Shown here: one piece after another, positions 14,937 through 23,908 of the stretch
How the letters are laid out: each line of letters begins with the position of its first letter
Position numbering within the stretch: position 1 is the stretch's first letter
Assembly: GCA_016900015.1 (NCBI GenBank)
Contig: JACJJM010000014.1
Location: 28,413 to 92,412, forward strand
Length of the DNA stretch: 64,000 nt
DNA from: Phocaeicola coprophilus
GTDB taxonomy: Bacteria > Bacteroidota > Bacteroidia > Bacteroidales > Bacteroidaceae
Direction: 5' to 3'
Position numbers and translations under genes: made by a program
The notes under the pieces: model-generated
The model's database searches: none
The model's input: only the letters and a program-made list of their open reading frames with translations
What the model was told of the DNA's origin: nothing

Positions 14937-17387
14937 ATGGAAACGCAGAAAGATATTTTCCCCGTATTGGGGATGAGTTGTGCGGCCTGTGCCGCTCGTG
15001 TGGACAAGACGTTGCGCAGCCAGCCCGGTGTCAAGGATGCCAGTGTGAACTATGCTGCCGCGACGGCTACCGTGGCTTATGACCCTGCGTTGTGTTCTCC
15101 CCAGGCCTTGAAAGCGGCTGTGGTGGAAGCAGGGTATGACTTGGTGGTCGACAAAGGAGCTGACGTGGAGAAAGAGGTGGAAGATGCACATGCAGCCAAG
15201 TACCGCACGTTGAAATTCCGCACGCGTTGGGCTGTCGTGCTGGCCTTGCCCGTGGCTGTCATCGGGATGTTCTTCATGGATATGCCCTACGCGAACCTTG
15301 TCATGTGGGCCTTGGCCACGCCCGTCCTGTTCTGGCTGGGGCGTGATTTTTATGTCAATGCCTGGCGGCAGCTGCGCCATCGCACGGCCAACATGGACAC
15401 CCTCGTGGCCGTCAGCACGGGCATCGCCTATCTGTTCAGCCTTTTCAATATGCTTTTCCCCGAGTTCTGGCTCGCGCGGGGCGTCACGCCGCACGTCTAT
15501 TTTGAGGCGTCGAGCGTCATCATCGCTTTCATCCTCTTGGGACGTTTGCTGGAAGAACGGGCCAAGGGCAACACGTCGACTGCCATCCGGAAGCTGATGG
15601 GCTTGCAGCCTAAGCAGGTGACGCTGGTCGCAGCAGACGGTTCGCTCCGTGAGTGTCCGATTGCCGATGTCGTGCCGGGTGACGTGCTGGTGGTGAAGCC
15701 CGGCGAACGGATTGCTGTCGACGGCATCGTGAGCGAAGGCGCGTCCTACGTGGATGAAAGCATGCTCAGCGGCGAACCGTTGGCCGTCGGCAAACAGCCT
15801 GGTGCGAAGGTCTATGCCGGCACCATCAACCAGAAGGGCAGTTTCCGCTTCCGTGCCGAGAAGGTCGGGGCCGACACGATGTTGTCGCACATCATCCGCC
15901 TCGTGCAAGACGCGCAGGGAAGCAAAGCCCCCGTGCAGAAGCTCGTCGACCGCATTGCTGCCATCTTTGTCCCGACCATCATGAGCCTGGCCCTCCTTTC
16001 TTTTGTCCTGTGGATGCTGTTCGACCCGGCCGACGGGTTCACGCATGGCCTGCTGGCGGCCGTCACGGTGCTCATCATCGCTTGTCCCTGTGCGTTGGGG
16101 CTTGCCACGCCGACTGCCATCATGGTGGGTATCGGCAAGGGTGCCGAGCTGGGCATCCTGATAAAGGACGCGGAGAGTCTGGAGGTGGCCCGGAGGGTTG
16201 ATGCCGTGGTGCTCGACAAGACGGGTACGCTCACGGAAGGCCGTCCGGTGGTCACAGACGTATATGCCCGTCCCGGCTACGAGGAGGCACGTGTTGTCCT
16301 GCACAGCCTGGAAAGCCTCTCGGAACATCCGCTTGCTGAGGCTGTGGCTTCGTCGCTGGACGCCTGCGGGCTGTGTCCCGTCGAACAGTTTGAGACGCTT
16401 GCGGGGCGTGGCGTGAAGGGACGCGTCGGAGGCCGGTCCTATCTGGCAGGCAACCGCCGCCTGATGGATGAATGTGGCATTTCTGTCGACTCGGAGACCG
16501 CCATGCAGGCTGACCGTTATGCGGCTGAAGCGAAGACCGTCGTGTGGTTTGCTGACGAAGCCCGCGTGCTGGCTCTGTTGGCCGTGACCGACCGCATCAA
16601 GCCGACATCCCGCCGTGCGGTGGAGGAGCTGGGACAGATGGGGGTGACGGTCTACATGCTCACCGGTGACAATGCTTCGACGGCTGCCGGCATCGCCCGC
16701 GAGGCCGGCATCACGCACTACCGTGCCGAGATGCTCCCTGCCGAGAAGGCCGGGTTCGTGAAACGGCTCCAGGCGGAAGGACGGCGTGTGGCGATGGTGG
16801 GCGACGGCATCAACGACAGCGCGGCTCTGGCACAGGCTGACTTGGGCATCGCGATGGGACAGGGGAGCGACATCGCCATGGATGTGGCCAAGATGACCAT
16901 TATCTCGTCTGACCTCACCAAAGTGGCGGCTGCCATCCGCCTCTCTGCACAGACCGTGCGCACCATCCGGCAGAACCTTTTCTGGGCATTTATCTACAAC
17001 CTCATCGGTGTGCCCATAGCCGCCGGCGTGCTCTATCCCGTGTGCGGCTTCCTGCTCAATCCGATGATTGCCGGAGCGGCGATGGCGATGAGCAGCGTGA
17101 GTGTCGTGACCAACAGCCTGCGTCTGAAGAGAAAGCGAGTGTTTGAAACAGAGATTGTTCCACTTAATACAAACAAAGTTATGAAGAAAGAATACACCAT
17201 CGGAGGCATGATGTGCAACCACTGCCGCATGCATGTAGAGAAAGCGTTGAACAGTGTTCCCGGCGTCACGGCCACGGTCACCCTCGACCCGCCCGTAGCC
17301 ACTGTGGAGACGGCTGAAGGAGAAATCCCCTTCGACGCATTGCGTCAGGCTGTCGAAGCTGAAGGATACACCATCAGCGAGAAGTAA
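14937..17387 (+). CDS. copA: Copper-type P1B ATPase with N- and C-terminal HMA domains
   Basis: The 816-residue protein has an N-terminal HMA domain (Cys15 and Cys18 in GMSCAACAARV), eight predicted membrane helices, the transmembrane metal motif CPC (383-385), the phosphorylation site Asp427 in DKTGT, SEHPLAEA, MLTGDN and VGDGINDSAALAQADLG. These mark a Cu(I)-type efflux ATPase. After the last helix comes a second HMA domain (about 749-816, Cys760 and Cys763 in GGMMCNHC), as if a CopZ chaperone were fused to the C-terminus. The start at 14937 gives a normal N-terminus; TAACTTTG at 14906-14913 is a likely -7 element. The HMA-AraC gene nearby is the probable activator. Exact metal is inferred. 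Confidence 0.93.
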   Translation: METQKDIFPVLGMSCAACAARVDKTLRSQPGVKDASVNYAAATATVAYDPALCSPQALKAAVVEAGYDLVVDKGADVEKEVEDAHAAKYRTLKFRTRWAVVLALPVAVIGMFFMDMPYANLVMWALATPVLFWLGRDFYVNAWRQLRHRTANMDTLVAVSTGIAYLFSLFNMLFPEFWLARGVTPHVYFEASSVIIAFILLGRLLEERAKGNTSTAIRKLMGLQPKQVTLVAADGSLRECPIADVVPGDVLVVKPGERIAVDGIVSEGASYVDESMLSGEPLAVGKQPGAKVYAGTINQKGSFRFRAEKVGADTMLSHIIRLVQDAQGSKAPVQKLVDRIAAIFVPTIMSLALLSFVLWMLFDPADGFTHGLLAAVTVLIIACPCALGLATPTAIMVGIGKGAELGILIKDAESLEVARRVDAVVLDKTGTLTEGRPVVTDVYARPGYEEARVVLHSLESLSEHPLAEAVASSLDACGLCPVEQFETLAGRGVKGRVGGRSYLAGNRRLMDECGISVDSETAMQADRYAAEAKTVVWFADEARVLALLAVTDRIKPTSRRAVEELGQMGVTVYMLTGDNASTAAGIAREAGITHYRAEMLPAEKAGFVKRLQAEGRRVAMVGDGINDSAALAQADLGIAMGQGSDIAMDVAKMTIISSDLTKVAAAIRLSAQTVRTIRQNLFWAFIYNLIGVPIAAGVLYPVCGFLLNPMIAGAAMAMSSVSVVTNSLRLKRKRVFETEIVPLNTNKVMKKEYTIGGMMCNHCRMHVEKALNSVPGVTATVTLDPPVATVETAEGEIPFDALRQAVEAEGYTISEK

Positions 17388-17417
17388 AGGCAACCGGAAA
17401 CGGATACTTTTCAAGCA

Positions 17418-17464
17418 AAAAAACGGATGCATTTCCATTTTCAACAGGAAGTGCATCCGTTTTT
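17418..17464. terminator. Bidirectional terminator between copA and the M3 peptidase gene
   Basis: AACGGATGCA with its continuation (from 17422) and TGCATCCGTT (to 17461) form a strong stem, with A tract on the left and T tract on the right. It can stop both convergent transcripts. Confidence 0.85.
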
Positions 17465-17480
17465 AGCGGGACAGGCAGGC

Positions 17481-19574
17481 TTACTTCAGCCCGTGCAGTT
17501 TCAGGAGCGGCTCGATGCTTGGTTCAGCTCCGCGGAAGTTGACGTAGAGCTTCATCGGGTCGTCTGAGCCACCTTTTTCCAATATGTTCTTGCGGAATGA
17601 CGTAGCTGTTTCCTGGTCGAAGAGACCGTGTTCCTTGAATGCTTCGAAAGCGTCGGCCACGAGGCGCTCGGCCCAGAGGTAGCTGTAATAGCCTGCGTCG
17701 TAGCCACCCATGATGTGGTTGAAGTAAGTGGCGCGATAGCGGGGTGCGATTTGCGGGATGAGGCCCAGCTTGTCCATCGTCTGTTTTTCAAACTCCATCA
17801 CATCCAGTCCTTCGGTCGAGGTGAGCGTGTGGAATCCCATGTCGAGCAGGGAGGCGGCCAGCCGCTCTGTCACCTGGAAGCCTTGGTTGAACAATGCCTG
17901 TTTTTCGATCTTGGCTATCAGTTCGTCGGGGATGACCTCGCGGGTCTTGTAGTGCTTGGCATAGACGCGGAGCACTTCAGGTGCGAGTGCCCAGTTCTCC
18001 ATGATCTGCGAGGGAAGTTCGACGAAGTCGCGTGCGACGGCTGTGCCGGAGGTGCCTTTGTATTGGCATTGCGTCAGCAGTCCGTGGAGGGCATGCCCGA
18101 ACTCATGGAACATGGTGCACGTCTCGTCGAGTGTCAGCAGCGAGGGCATGTCGCCGGCAGGCTTCGTGAAGCTGGCCACGTTGTAGATGAGCGGGCGCGT
18201 CTGTCCGTCAGCTTCGCGGAAGTTGCTCATCCATGCACCGCTGCGTTTGCCGGCACGCGGCATGTAGTCCTGGTAGAAGATGCCCAACAGGGAGCCGTCG
18301 GCGTCTTTCACGATGTAGGTTTTCACGTCCTCGTTGTACACGGGGATGCTGTCGGTCGGCGTGAGCGTGATGCCATAGAGCTTGTTGACGACGTAGCACA
18401 GCCCGTTCCACACGTCTTCCTGGCTGAAGTAAGGCTTCACTTCGTCTTCGTTGAGGTCGTATTTCTCTTTGCGCAGCTTCTCGGCATAGTACCACCAGTC
18501 CCAGGCCTCCAGCTTCTCGCCGCGGCCTTCGCGGTCCATGAGGCCTTGCAGTTCGGCAGCCTCTTTCCGGGCGTTCTTGATGGAGTATCCCCAGAGGTTG
18601 TTGAGGAAGTCCATGACTGTCTCCGGCGTTTTGGCCATATTCTCGGCCAGGACGTATTCGGCGTGGTTCTTATAGCCCATCAGTTTTGCTTTCTCCAGCC
18701 GGAGCGTGAGGATTTGCTTCAGCACCTCCTTGTTGTCGTTGGCATTGTCGTGGTTGCCCAGGCTGGTGTATGCCTGGTAGATGTTCTTCCGCAGTTCACG
18801 GTTCTGGGCATATTGCAGGAGCGGCAAGCGGCTCGACTCTTGCAGGGTGAACACCCATTTGCCGGCCAGTCCGCGTGCTTCAGCTTCGTGCGCCGCGCCG
18901 GAAATGACGGCCTCGGGCAGGCCGGCCAGGTCTTCCTCCTTGTCGATGACAAGTTGGTAGGCGTTGTTGTCAGCCAGGACATGGTTGCCGAAGTCGATGG
19001 TCAGTGTGGAGAGCTGTTTGTTGATTTCGCGCAGGCGTTGCTGCTTGTCGGCGTCGAGCGACGCACCCGAACGGACGAACCGTTTATAGTATTTGTCGAG
19101 CAGATAGTGCTGTTCGGTGTTGAGGCTCAGCGTGCCGTCTTCCTCCTGTTGGTGCAGGGTGGCGATGCGCTGGTAGAGGTCGGCGTTCAGGTAGATGTTG
19201 TCCTGATGTTCGGAGAGCATCGGGGCGATGCGTCCTTGCAGGGCTATCAGGCTGTCGTTTGTGTCGGCTTCGGTGAGAGCGAAGAAGACGCCGCTCACGC
19301 GCGAGAGGATTTCACCGCTGTTGTCCAGGGCGACGACGGTGTTTTCGAAGGTCGGCGCTTCTGTGTTTTGGACGATGGACTGGATTTCTTCATTCTGCTG
19401 TTCGATGCCCTTCAGGAAGGCAGGTTCATAGTGTTCGAACTGGATTCGGTCGAAGTCCGGCGTCGCGTAGGGTGTCTGGAACTCCGTCAGGAAAGGGTTG
19501 CTCGTCAGATTCTCTTTCTGGCTGCAAGCACAGAACAGGCAACTCATGGTTGCTGCAATCATTAATGTTTTCAT
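17481..19574 (-). CDS. dcp: M3-family metallopeptidase lipoprotein (dipeptidyl carboxypeptidase type)
   Basis: The 697-residue protein has a lipoprotein signal (LFCACSQ, Cys17) and the thimet/Dcp peptidase fold. The zinc site is HEFGHALHG (HExxH) about residue 488, and the third ligand follows about 28 residues later in the helix after VARDFVELPSQIMENW. The end of the domain, PRYRATYFNHIMGGYDAGYYSYLWAE, is typical of Dcp. It would remove C-terminal dipeptides from peptides in the periplasm, or at the outer membrane as a lipoprotein. TATATTTG on the minus strand (19611-19604) is a likely -7 element. It is a single-gene unit. Confidence 0.92.
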   Translation of the reverse strand: MKTLMIAATMSCLFCACSQKENLTSNPFLTEFQTPYATPDFDRIQFEHYEPAFLKGIEQQNEEIQSIVQNTEAPTFENTVVALDNSGEILSRVSGVFFALTEADTNDSLIALQGRIAPMLSEHQDNIYLNADLYQRIATLHQQEEDGTLSLNTEQHYLLDKYYKRFVRSGASLDADKQQRLREINKQLSTLTIDFGNHVLADNNAYQLVIDKEEDLAGLPEAVISGAAHEAEARGLAGKWVFTLQESSRLPLLQYAQNRELRKNIYQAYTSLGNHDNANDNKEVLKQILTLRLEKAKLMGYKNHAEYVLAENMAKTPETVMDFLNNLWGYSIKNARKEAAELQGLMDREGRGEKLEAWDWWYYAEKLRKEKYDLNEDEVKPYFSQEDVWNGLCYVVNKLYGITLTPTDSIPVYNEDVKTYIVKDADGSLLGIFYQDYMPRAGKRSGAWMSNFREADGQTRPLIYNVASFTKPAGDMPSLLTLDETCTMFHEFGHALHGLLTQCQYKGTSGTAVARDFVELPSQIMENWALAPEVLRVYAKHYKTREVIPDELIAKIEKQALFNQGFQVTERLAASLLDMGFHTLTSTEGLDVMEFEKQTMDKLGLIPQIAPRYRATYFNHIMGGYDAGYYSYLWAERLVADAFEAFKEHGLFDQETATSFRKNILEKGGSDDPMKLYVNFRGAEPSIEPLLKLHGLK

Positions 19575-19769
19575 GGGTCCGTTATGGTATTAAAGTGAGG
19601 GAACAAATATAGTGCATTTTTTCTGTTCTGCCATATTCCTTCCCGCTTCGTCTCTTCCGTGTCCAATAATTTTTATATCCGGCTTGGACAATGCCTGTTG
19701 TGGGGAGGTATTGGGTAAATGCTTTATTTTCAATGCGTAGACGGCGTGGCCGGAATCCCTGTATGGAAG

Positions 19770-19845
19770 GCGGGAGCCGAGTCTAGGGTAGGCAGGAGCG
19801 GAAAGGAGGGTAAGGTCGGCTACCTTCCTTTCCGCTCCCGGCCGC
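19770..19845. repeat. Dispersed CTTTCCG mosaic repeat, copy 4
   Basis: GGAGCGGAAAGG (19795-19806) and CCTTTCCGCTCC (19827-19838) are a perfect 12-bp inverted repeat, with the family word AGGGTAAGGT inside. The stem contains the same GGAAAGGAGGGTAAGGTCGG string found in copy 3. Confidence 0.65.
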
Positions 19846-19959
19846 TATTAACTACCGTCGGACGGGGCTTGGGAAGTATATATTTTTTGAAGCTATGCGA
19901 AGAAAAGGCTGTGTGTTTCCTCCGGTTGCTTTTTCCTTGTGCATCAAGTGGAGGCAAAG

Positions 19960-19991
19960 TTTGCGTATGCGGAGAAACTTCTGTAATTTCG
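19960..19991 (+). promoter_or_regulatory. Promoter of the OmpA-like gene
   Basis: TTTG (19960-19963), a 20-bp spacer and TAATTTCG (19984-19991) match the Bacteroidetes consensus except one base. The start codon is 36 bp downstream. Confidence 0.6.
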
Positions 19992-20026
19992 CCAACAAAC
20001 TGTAATCTAACGAAAAACAGACCATA

Positions 20027-20869
20027 ATGAAAGCAATTCTTTTCTCGTGCGCGGCAGCGGCCCTGTTGTGCACTTCCTGTGTGACAAAAGAAAAATACAT
20101 GTTGGCCGAGAACGGCCGTCTGGAAGCGTTGGCACGTGCCGACAGATTGAACAGTGAACTAAACGTGAAGCGTACGGAAAATGCCCAGCTCTCTGACCGC
20201 CTGGCCGCGCTCTGCCGCGACACCACCCGTCTGGGGAACAGCATCCGTTCCTACCAGCAGTTGCTGGCAGGCAATGTGGATTCGCAAGAGAAGCTCACAG
20301 CCATGCTCAACAAAAAGATGCAGCAACTGGCCGAACGCGAAAACACCATCAACGAGTTGCAGGACATGATTACGGCCCAGCAGGAGAAGGTGAAGTCGCT
20401 GCTTTCGAGCGTGAAAGATGCCCTGTTGGGATTCAACAGCGACGAACTGACCATCCGCGAGGAAAACGGCAAGGTCTATGTGGCCATGAGTGACAAGCTC
20501 CTTTTCGCTTCGGGAAGCGCGACCGTCGACAAGCGGGGCAAGGAAGCCCTGGCCAAGCTGGCCGAGGTGCTCAACAAGCAGACCAATATCGATGTCTATA
20601 TCGAGGGACACACTGACACGAAGCCTATCCACAACGCCCGTTTCGCGGACAACTGGGACTTGAGCGTCATCCGCGCCACGTCCGTCGTGCGTATCCTCAC
20701 GGAAGAATATGGCGTCAGCCCGTTGCAAATCCAGCCTTGTGGCCGCGGCGAGCACATGCCTGTCGCCGATAATGAGACAGCCGAAGGTCGTGCACGCAAC
20801 CGCCGCACCGAAATCATCATGGCTCCGAAGCTCGACGAACTCTATAAATTAATGAAGAATGAAGAGTGA
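20027..20869 (+). CDS. OmpA-family peptidoglycan-binding lipoprotein
   Basis: The 280-residue protein has a lipobox (LLCTSC, Cys18), a long coiled coil (about 28-135, many heptad leucines), and a C-terminal OmpA domain (about 150-268) with the peptidoglycan-binding signature IEGHTDTKPIHNARF, the binding Asp and Arg in NWDLSVIRA, and RARNRRTEIIM. It should anchor the outer membrane to the cell wall. A GAAGAATGAAGAG hairpin repeat begins inside its last codons and fills the space up to the next gene. Confidence 0.9.
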   Translation: MKAILFSCAAAALLCTSCVTKEKYMLAENGRLEALARADRLNSELNVKRTENAQLSDRLAALCRDTTRLGNSIRSYQQLLAGNVDSQEKLTAMLNKKMQQLAERENTINELQDMITAQQEKVKSLLSSVKDALLGFNSDELTIREENGKVYVAMSDKLLFASGSATVDKRGKEALAKLAEVLNKQTNIDVYIEGHTDTKPIHNARFADNWDLSVIRATSVVRILTEEYGVSPLQIQPCGRGEHMPVADNETAEGRARNRRTEIIMAPKLDELYKLMKNEE

Positions 20870-20939
20870 AAAATGAAGAATGCCGTCGGCGGCGTCGGTC
20901 TCTTCACTCCTCATCCTTCATTCTTAATTCTTCATTCCG
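20851..20939. repeat. GAAGAATGAAGAG hairpin repeat, copy 1
   Basis: The left arm (AATGAAGAATGAAGAGTGAA and more) pairs with the right arm (TTCACTCC to TCTTCATTCC) around a GC-rich loop. It overlaps the last six codons of the OmpA-like gene and ends exactly at the ATG of the following gene. A close copy lies at 40041-40132. Confidence 0.65.
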
Positions 20940-23903
20940 ATGATAAACAAGCTAAAGCAAAAACTGAACCAGCTCTATTTCAAGGACACGTCGTTCGTCG
21001 ACCTGATGACGAAGCGTATCTTCAACGTCCTGCTGGTGGCCAACCCATACGATGCGTTCATGCTCGAAGACGACGGACGTATTGATGAGAAGCTCTTCAA
21101 CGAGTATATGAACCTGAGCCTCCGCTATCCGCCCCGCTTCACGCAGGTGTCCACGATGGAGGAGGCTTGGCAGAAGCTGGCGGGCATGACCTATGACCTG
21201 GTCATCTGTATGCCGGGCAGTGACAACAGCGATGCTTTCGACATCGCCCATAGCATCAAGGACCGTTATCCCGCCATCCCGCTCGTGGTGCTCACGCCGT
21301 TCTCCCACGGCATCACCGCCCGCATGGAACACGAGGACTTGAGCATCTTCGAGTATGTCTTCTGCTGGTTGGGCAACACCGACCTGCTCCTGTCCATCAT
21401 CAAGCTCATCGAGGACAAGATGAACCTGGAGCATGACGTGAAAGAGGTCGGCGTGCAGATGATACTCGTCGTGGAGGATTCCATCCGTTTCTATTCATCC
21501 GTTCTTCCCAGCCTCTACCGCTTTGTGCTTGAGCAGAGCCGCGAGTTTGCCACGGAGGCGCTCAATGCCCACCAGCGCACGCTGCGTATGCGTGGCCGTC
21601 CCAAGATCGTGTTGGCCCGCACCTATGAGGAGGCTATCACGCTCTACCGGCAATACAGTGACAACATCCTGGGTGTCATCTCCGATGCGTCGTTTCCCCG
21701 TGAGGGCGAAAAAGACCCGGAAGCCGGCGCACGCCTGCTCACGGAAATCCGTGCCCATGACCCTTACATTCCCCTCATCATGGAGTCGTCGGAGAGTGCC
21801 AACTGGGAGTTTGCCCACCGCTGCGGGGCGAGCTTCGTCGACAAGAATTCCAAGAAGATGGACGTCGACCTGCGTGAGGCCGTGTCGAAGAACTTCGGTT
21901 TCGGTGATTTCGTCTTCCGTGACCCGGCTACGATGGAGGAAATCGCCCGCGTGCGCAACTTGAAAGACTTGCAACGCATCATCTTCACGGTGCCGCGCGA
22001 GTCGCTCCACTACCACATCACGCGCAACCATATCTCCCGCTGGCTCTACTCGCGTGCCATGTTTCCCGTGGCTGAATTCCTGAAGAGCATCACGTGTGAC
22101 TCTTACGAGGATGTCGACGCACACCGGCAAATCATCTTTGATGCCATCGTGAAATACCGTAAGATGAAAAACCGCGGCGTCGTGGCTGAATTCATCAAGG
22201 AGCGTTTTGACAGCTATTCGAACTTTGCCCGCATCGGGGAAGGGTCGTTGGGAGGCAAAGGCCGTGGCCTGGCTTTCATCGACAACCTGGTGAAGCGTCA
22301 CGTGGAGTTCGAGTCGTTTGAAAACGCCACCGTGACCATCCCCAAGACCGTCGTGCTCTGCACGGACATCTTCGACGAGTTTATGGACACGAACAATCTT
22401 TACCAGGTGGCCTTGAGCGATGTGTCGGATGCCGTCATTCTGCGCTATTTCCTTCGTGCGAAGCTGCCCGACCGGCTGATTGACGACTTCTTCGCCTTCT
22501 TCGACGCCGTGAAAGCACCCATCGCCATCCGTTCGTCGAGTCTGCTTGAAGATTCCCACTACCAGCCCTTTGCCGGAATTTATTCCACGTACATGATTCC
22601 TTACCTGGACGACAAGTATGAGATGCTCCGCATGCTGAGCGATGCCATCAAGGGTGTCTATGCGTCTGTCTATTACAAGGATAGCAAGGCTTATATGCAG
22701 GCCACGCGCAATGTCATCGACCAGGAGAAGATGGCCGTCATCTTGCAGGAAGTGGTCGGCACGCAGTATGGTGACCGCTATTATCCCACCATGTCGGGTG
22801 TGGCGCGTTCGCTCAACTATTATCCCATCGGGGAGGAGAAGGCCGAAGAGGGTATCGTGAACCTGGCGTTGGGTTTGGGCAAATACATCGTTGACGGCGG
22901 ACTGACGCTGCGCGTAAGTCCTTATCATCCCAACAAAGTGCTCCAGACAAGCGAACTTGAAATGGCCCTGCGCGAGACACAGACACAGTTTTATGCGCTC
23001 GACTTGAAGAACGCCGGGGAGAATTTCTCCGTCGATGACGGGTTCAACATCCTGAAGCTCCCTGTCAAGGAAGCCGAGAAGGACGGTGCGCTGACTTACA
23101 TCGCTTCGACCTACGATCCCTATGACATGGTCATCCGCGACGGTATTTATCCCGGCGGACGCAAGGTCATAACGTTTGCCAATGTCCTCCAGCATGATGT
23201 GTTCCCGCTGGCGGACATCCTGCGCCTGGTGCAGCAGTATGGGCAGGGAGAGATGCGCCGTCCGGTAGAGATTGAGTTTGCTGCCAAGCTCAACAATGAC
23301 CGCACGGGCACGTTCTATCTGCTCCAGATACGCCCCATCGTCGACTGTAAGGAGATGCTCGAGGAAGACCTTGCCTCCATCCCCGACGAAGACACACTTA
23401 TCCGCTCGAACAACTCCCTGGGACACGGCATCATGGACGAGATGCAGGACATTGTCTATGTGAAGACCGATGGGTATTCGGCTTCGAACAACCAACTCAT
23501 CGCCTATGACATCGAGAAACTCAACGACGAATTCCTGCGCGAGGGAAAGAACTACATCCTTGTCGGGCCGGGCCGCTGGGGAAGCAGCGACACGTGGCTG
23601 GGTATTCCCGTGAAGTGGCCGCACATCTCGGCTGCCCGTGTCATCGTCGAGGCCGGACTGACAAACTACCGCGTCGACCCGAGCCAGGGCACGCATTTCT
23701 TCCAGAACCTGACTTCCTTCGGCGTGGGTTATTTCACGGTCAATGCTTATCGTAACGATGGTGTGTACAACCAAGCCTACCTGGACTCCCTGCCAGCTGT
23801 GCACGAGACGAAGTTTCTCCGTCATGTACATTTCGACCGCCCGCTCATCGTGAAGATGGACGGGAAGAAGAATCTGGGCGTGGTGATGATGCCTAAAGAC
23901 TGA
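20940..23903 (+). CDS. Tandem receiver-like domains fused to a PPDK/PEP-synthase ATP-binding domain
   Basis: The 987-residue cytoplasmic protein starts with two receiver-like segments: about 28-160 (FNVLLVANPYDAFMLEDDGR, YDLVICMPG, IPLVVLTPFSH) and about 170-310 (VQMILVVEDSIRFYSSVLPS, ILGVISDASFP, IPLIMESSES). The rest resembles the N-terminal ATP-binding part of pyruvate phosphate dikinase or PEP synthase (GSLGGKGRGLAFIDNL, APIAIRSSSLLEDSHYQPFAGIY cut here, FYLLQIRPI). I see no central phospho-histidine domain and no PEP/pyruvate barrel, so it is unlikely to be a complete PEP synthase. Proteins of this layout are widespread in Bacteroidetes and usually named PEP synthase; the real reaction is not known to me. 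It lies 5 bp before the MBL-fold gene. Confidence 0.8.
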   Translation: MINKLKQKLNQLYFKDTSFVDLMTKRIFNVLLVANPYDAFMLEDDGRIDEKLFNEYMNLSLRYPPRFTQVSTMEEAWQKLAGMTYDLVICMPGSDNSDAFDIAHSIKDRYPAIPLVVLTPFSHGITARMEHEDLSIFEYVFCWLGNTDLLLSIIKLIEDKMNLEHDVKEVGVQMILVVEDSIRFYSSVLPSLYRFVLEQSREFATEALNAHQRTLRMRGRPKIVLARTYEEAITLYRQYSDNILGVISDASFPREGEKDPEAGARLLTEIRAHDPYIPLIMESSESANWEFAHRCGASFVDKNSKKMDVDLREAVSKNFGFGDFVFRDPATMEEIARVRNLKDLQRIIFTVPRESLHYHITRNHISRWLYSRAMFPVAEFLKSITCDSYEDVDAHRQIIFDAIVKYRKMKNRGVVAEFIKERFDSYSNFARIGEGSLGGKGRGLAFIDNLVKRHVEFESFENATVTIPKTVVLCTDIFDEFMDTNNLYQVALSDVSDAVILRYFLRAKLPDRLIDDFFAFFDAVKAPIAIRSSSLLEDSHYQPFAGIYSTYMIPYLDDKYEMLRMLSDAIKGVYASVYYKDSKAYMQATRNVIDQEKMAVILQEVVGTQYGDRYYPTMSGVARSLNYYPIGEEKAEEGIVNLALGLGKYIVDGGLTLRVSPYHPNKVLQTSELEMALRETQTQFYALDLKNAGENFSVDDGFNILKLPVKEAEKDGALTYIASTYDPYDMVIRDGIYPGGRKVITFANVLQHDVFPLADILRLVQQYGQGEMRRPVEIEFAAKLNNDRTGTFYLLQIRPIVDCKEMLEEDLASIPDEDTLIRSNNSLGHGIMDEMQDIVYVKTDGYSASNNQLIAYDIEKLNDEFLREGKNYILVGPGRWGSSDTWLGIPVKWPHISAARVIVEAGLTNYRVDPSQGTHFFQNLTSFGVGYFTVNAYRNDGVYNQAYLDSLPAVHETKFLRHVHFDRPLIVKMDGKKNLGVVMMPKD

Positions 23904-23908
23904 CGACG

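Larger units (their letters stand above)
19575..20026. other. Intergenic region with repeat and promoters
   Basis: About 450 bp between divergent genes. It holds the -7 box of the M3 peptidase gene near 19604-19611, a CTTTCCG mosaic repeat at 19770-19845 and the promoter of the OmpA-like gene at 19960-19991. No convincing gene is seen. Confidence 0.5.

Noticed and set aside
14805..17456. 883-codon open frame on the minus strand opposite copA
   Set aside because: It is antisense to a well-supported ATPase gene, and its translation is rich in His, Arg and Gly without any domain. GC-rich codon use of copA produces it.
21495..23831. 778-codon open frame opposite the PPDK-like gene
   Set aside because: It is a shadow of the real gene; no recognisable protein features.
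20940..23903. Complete PEP synthase
   Set aside because: The phospho-histidine domain and the PEP/pyruvate-binding barrel are not visible, so this name would mislead.
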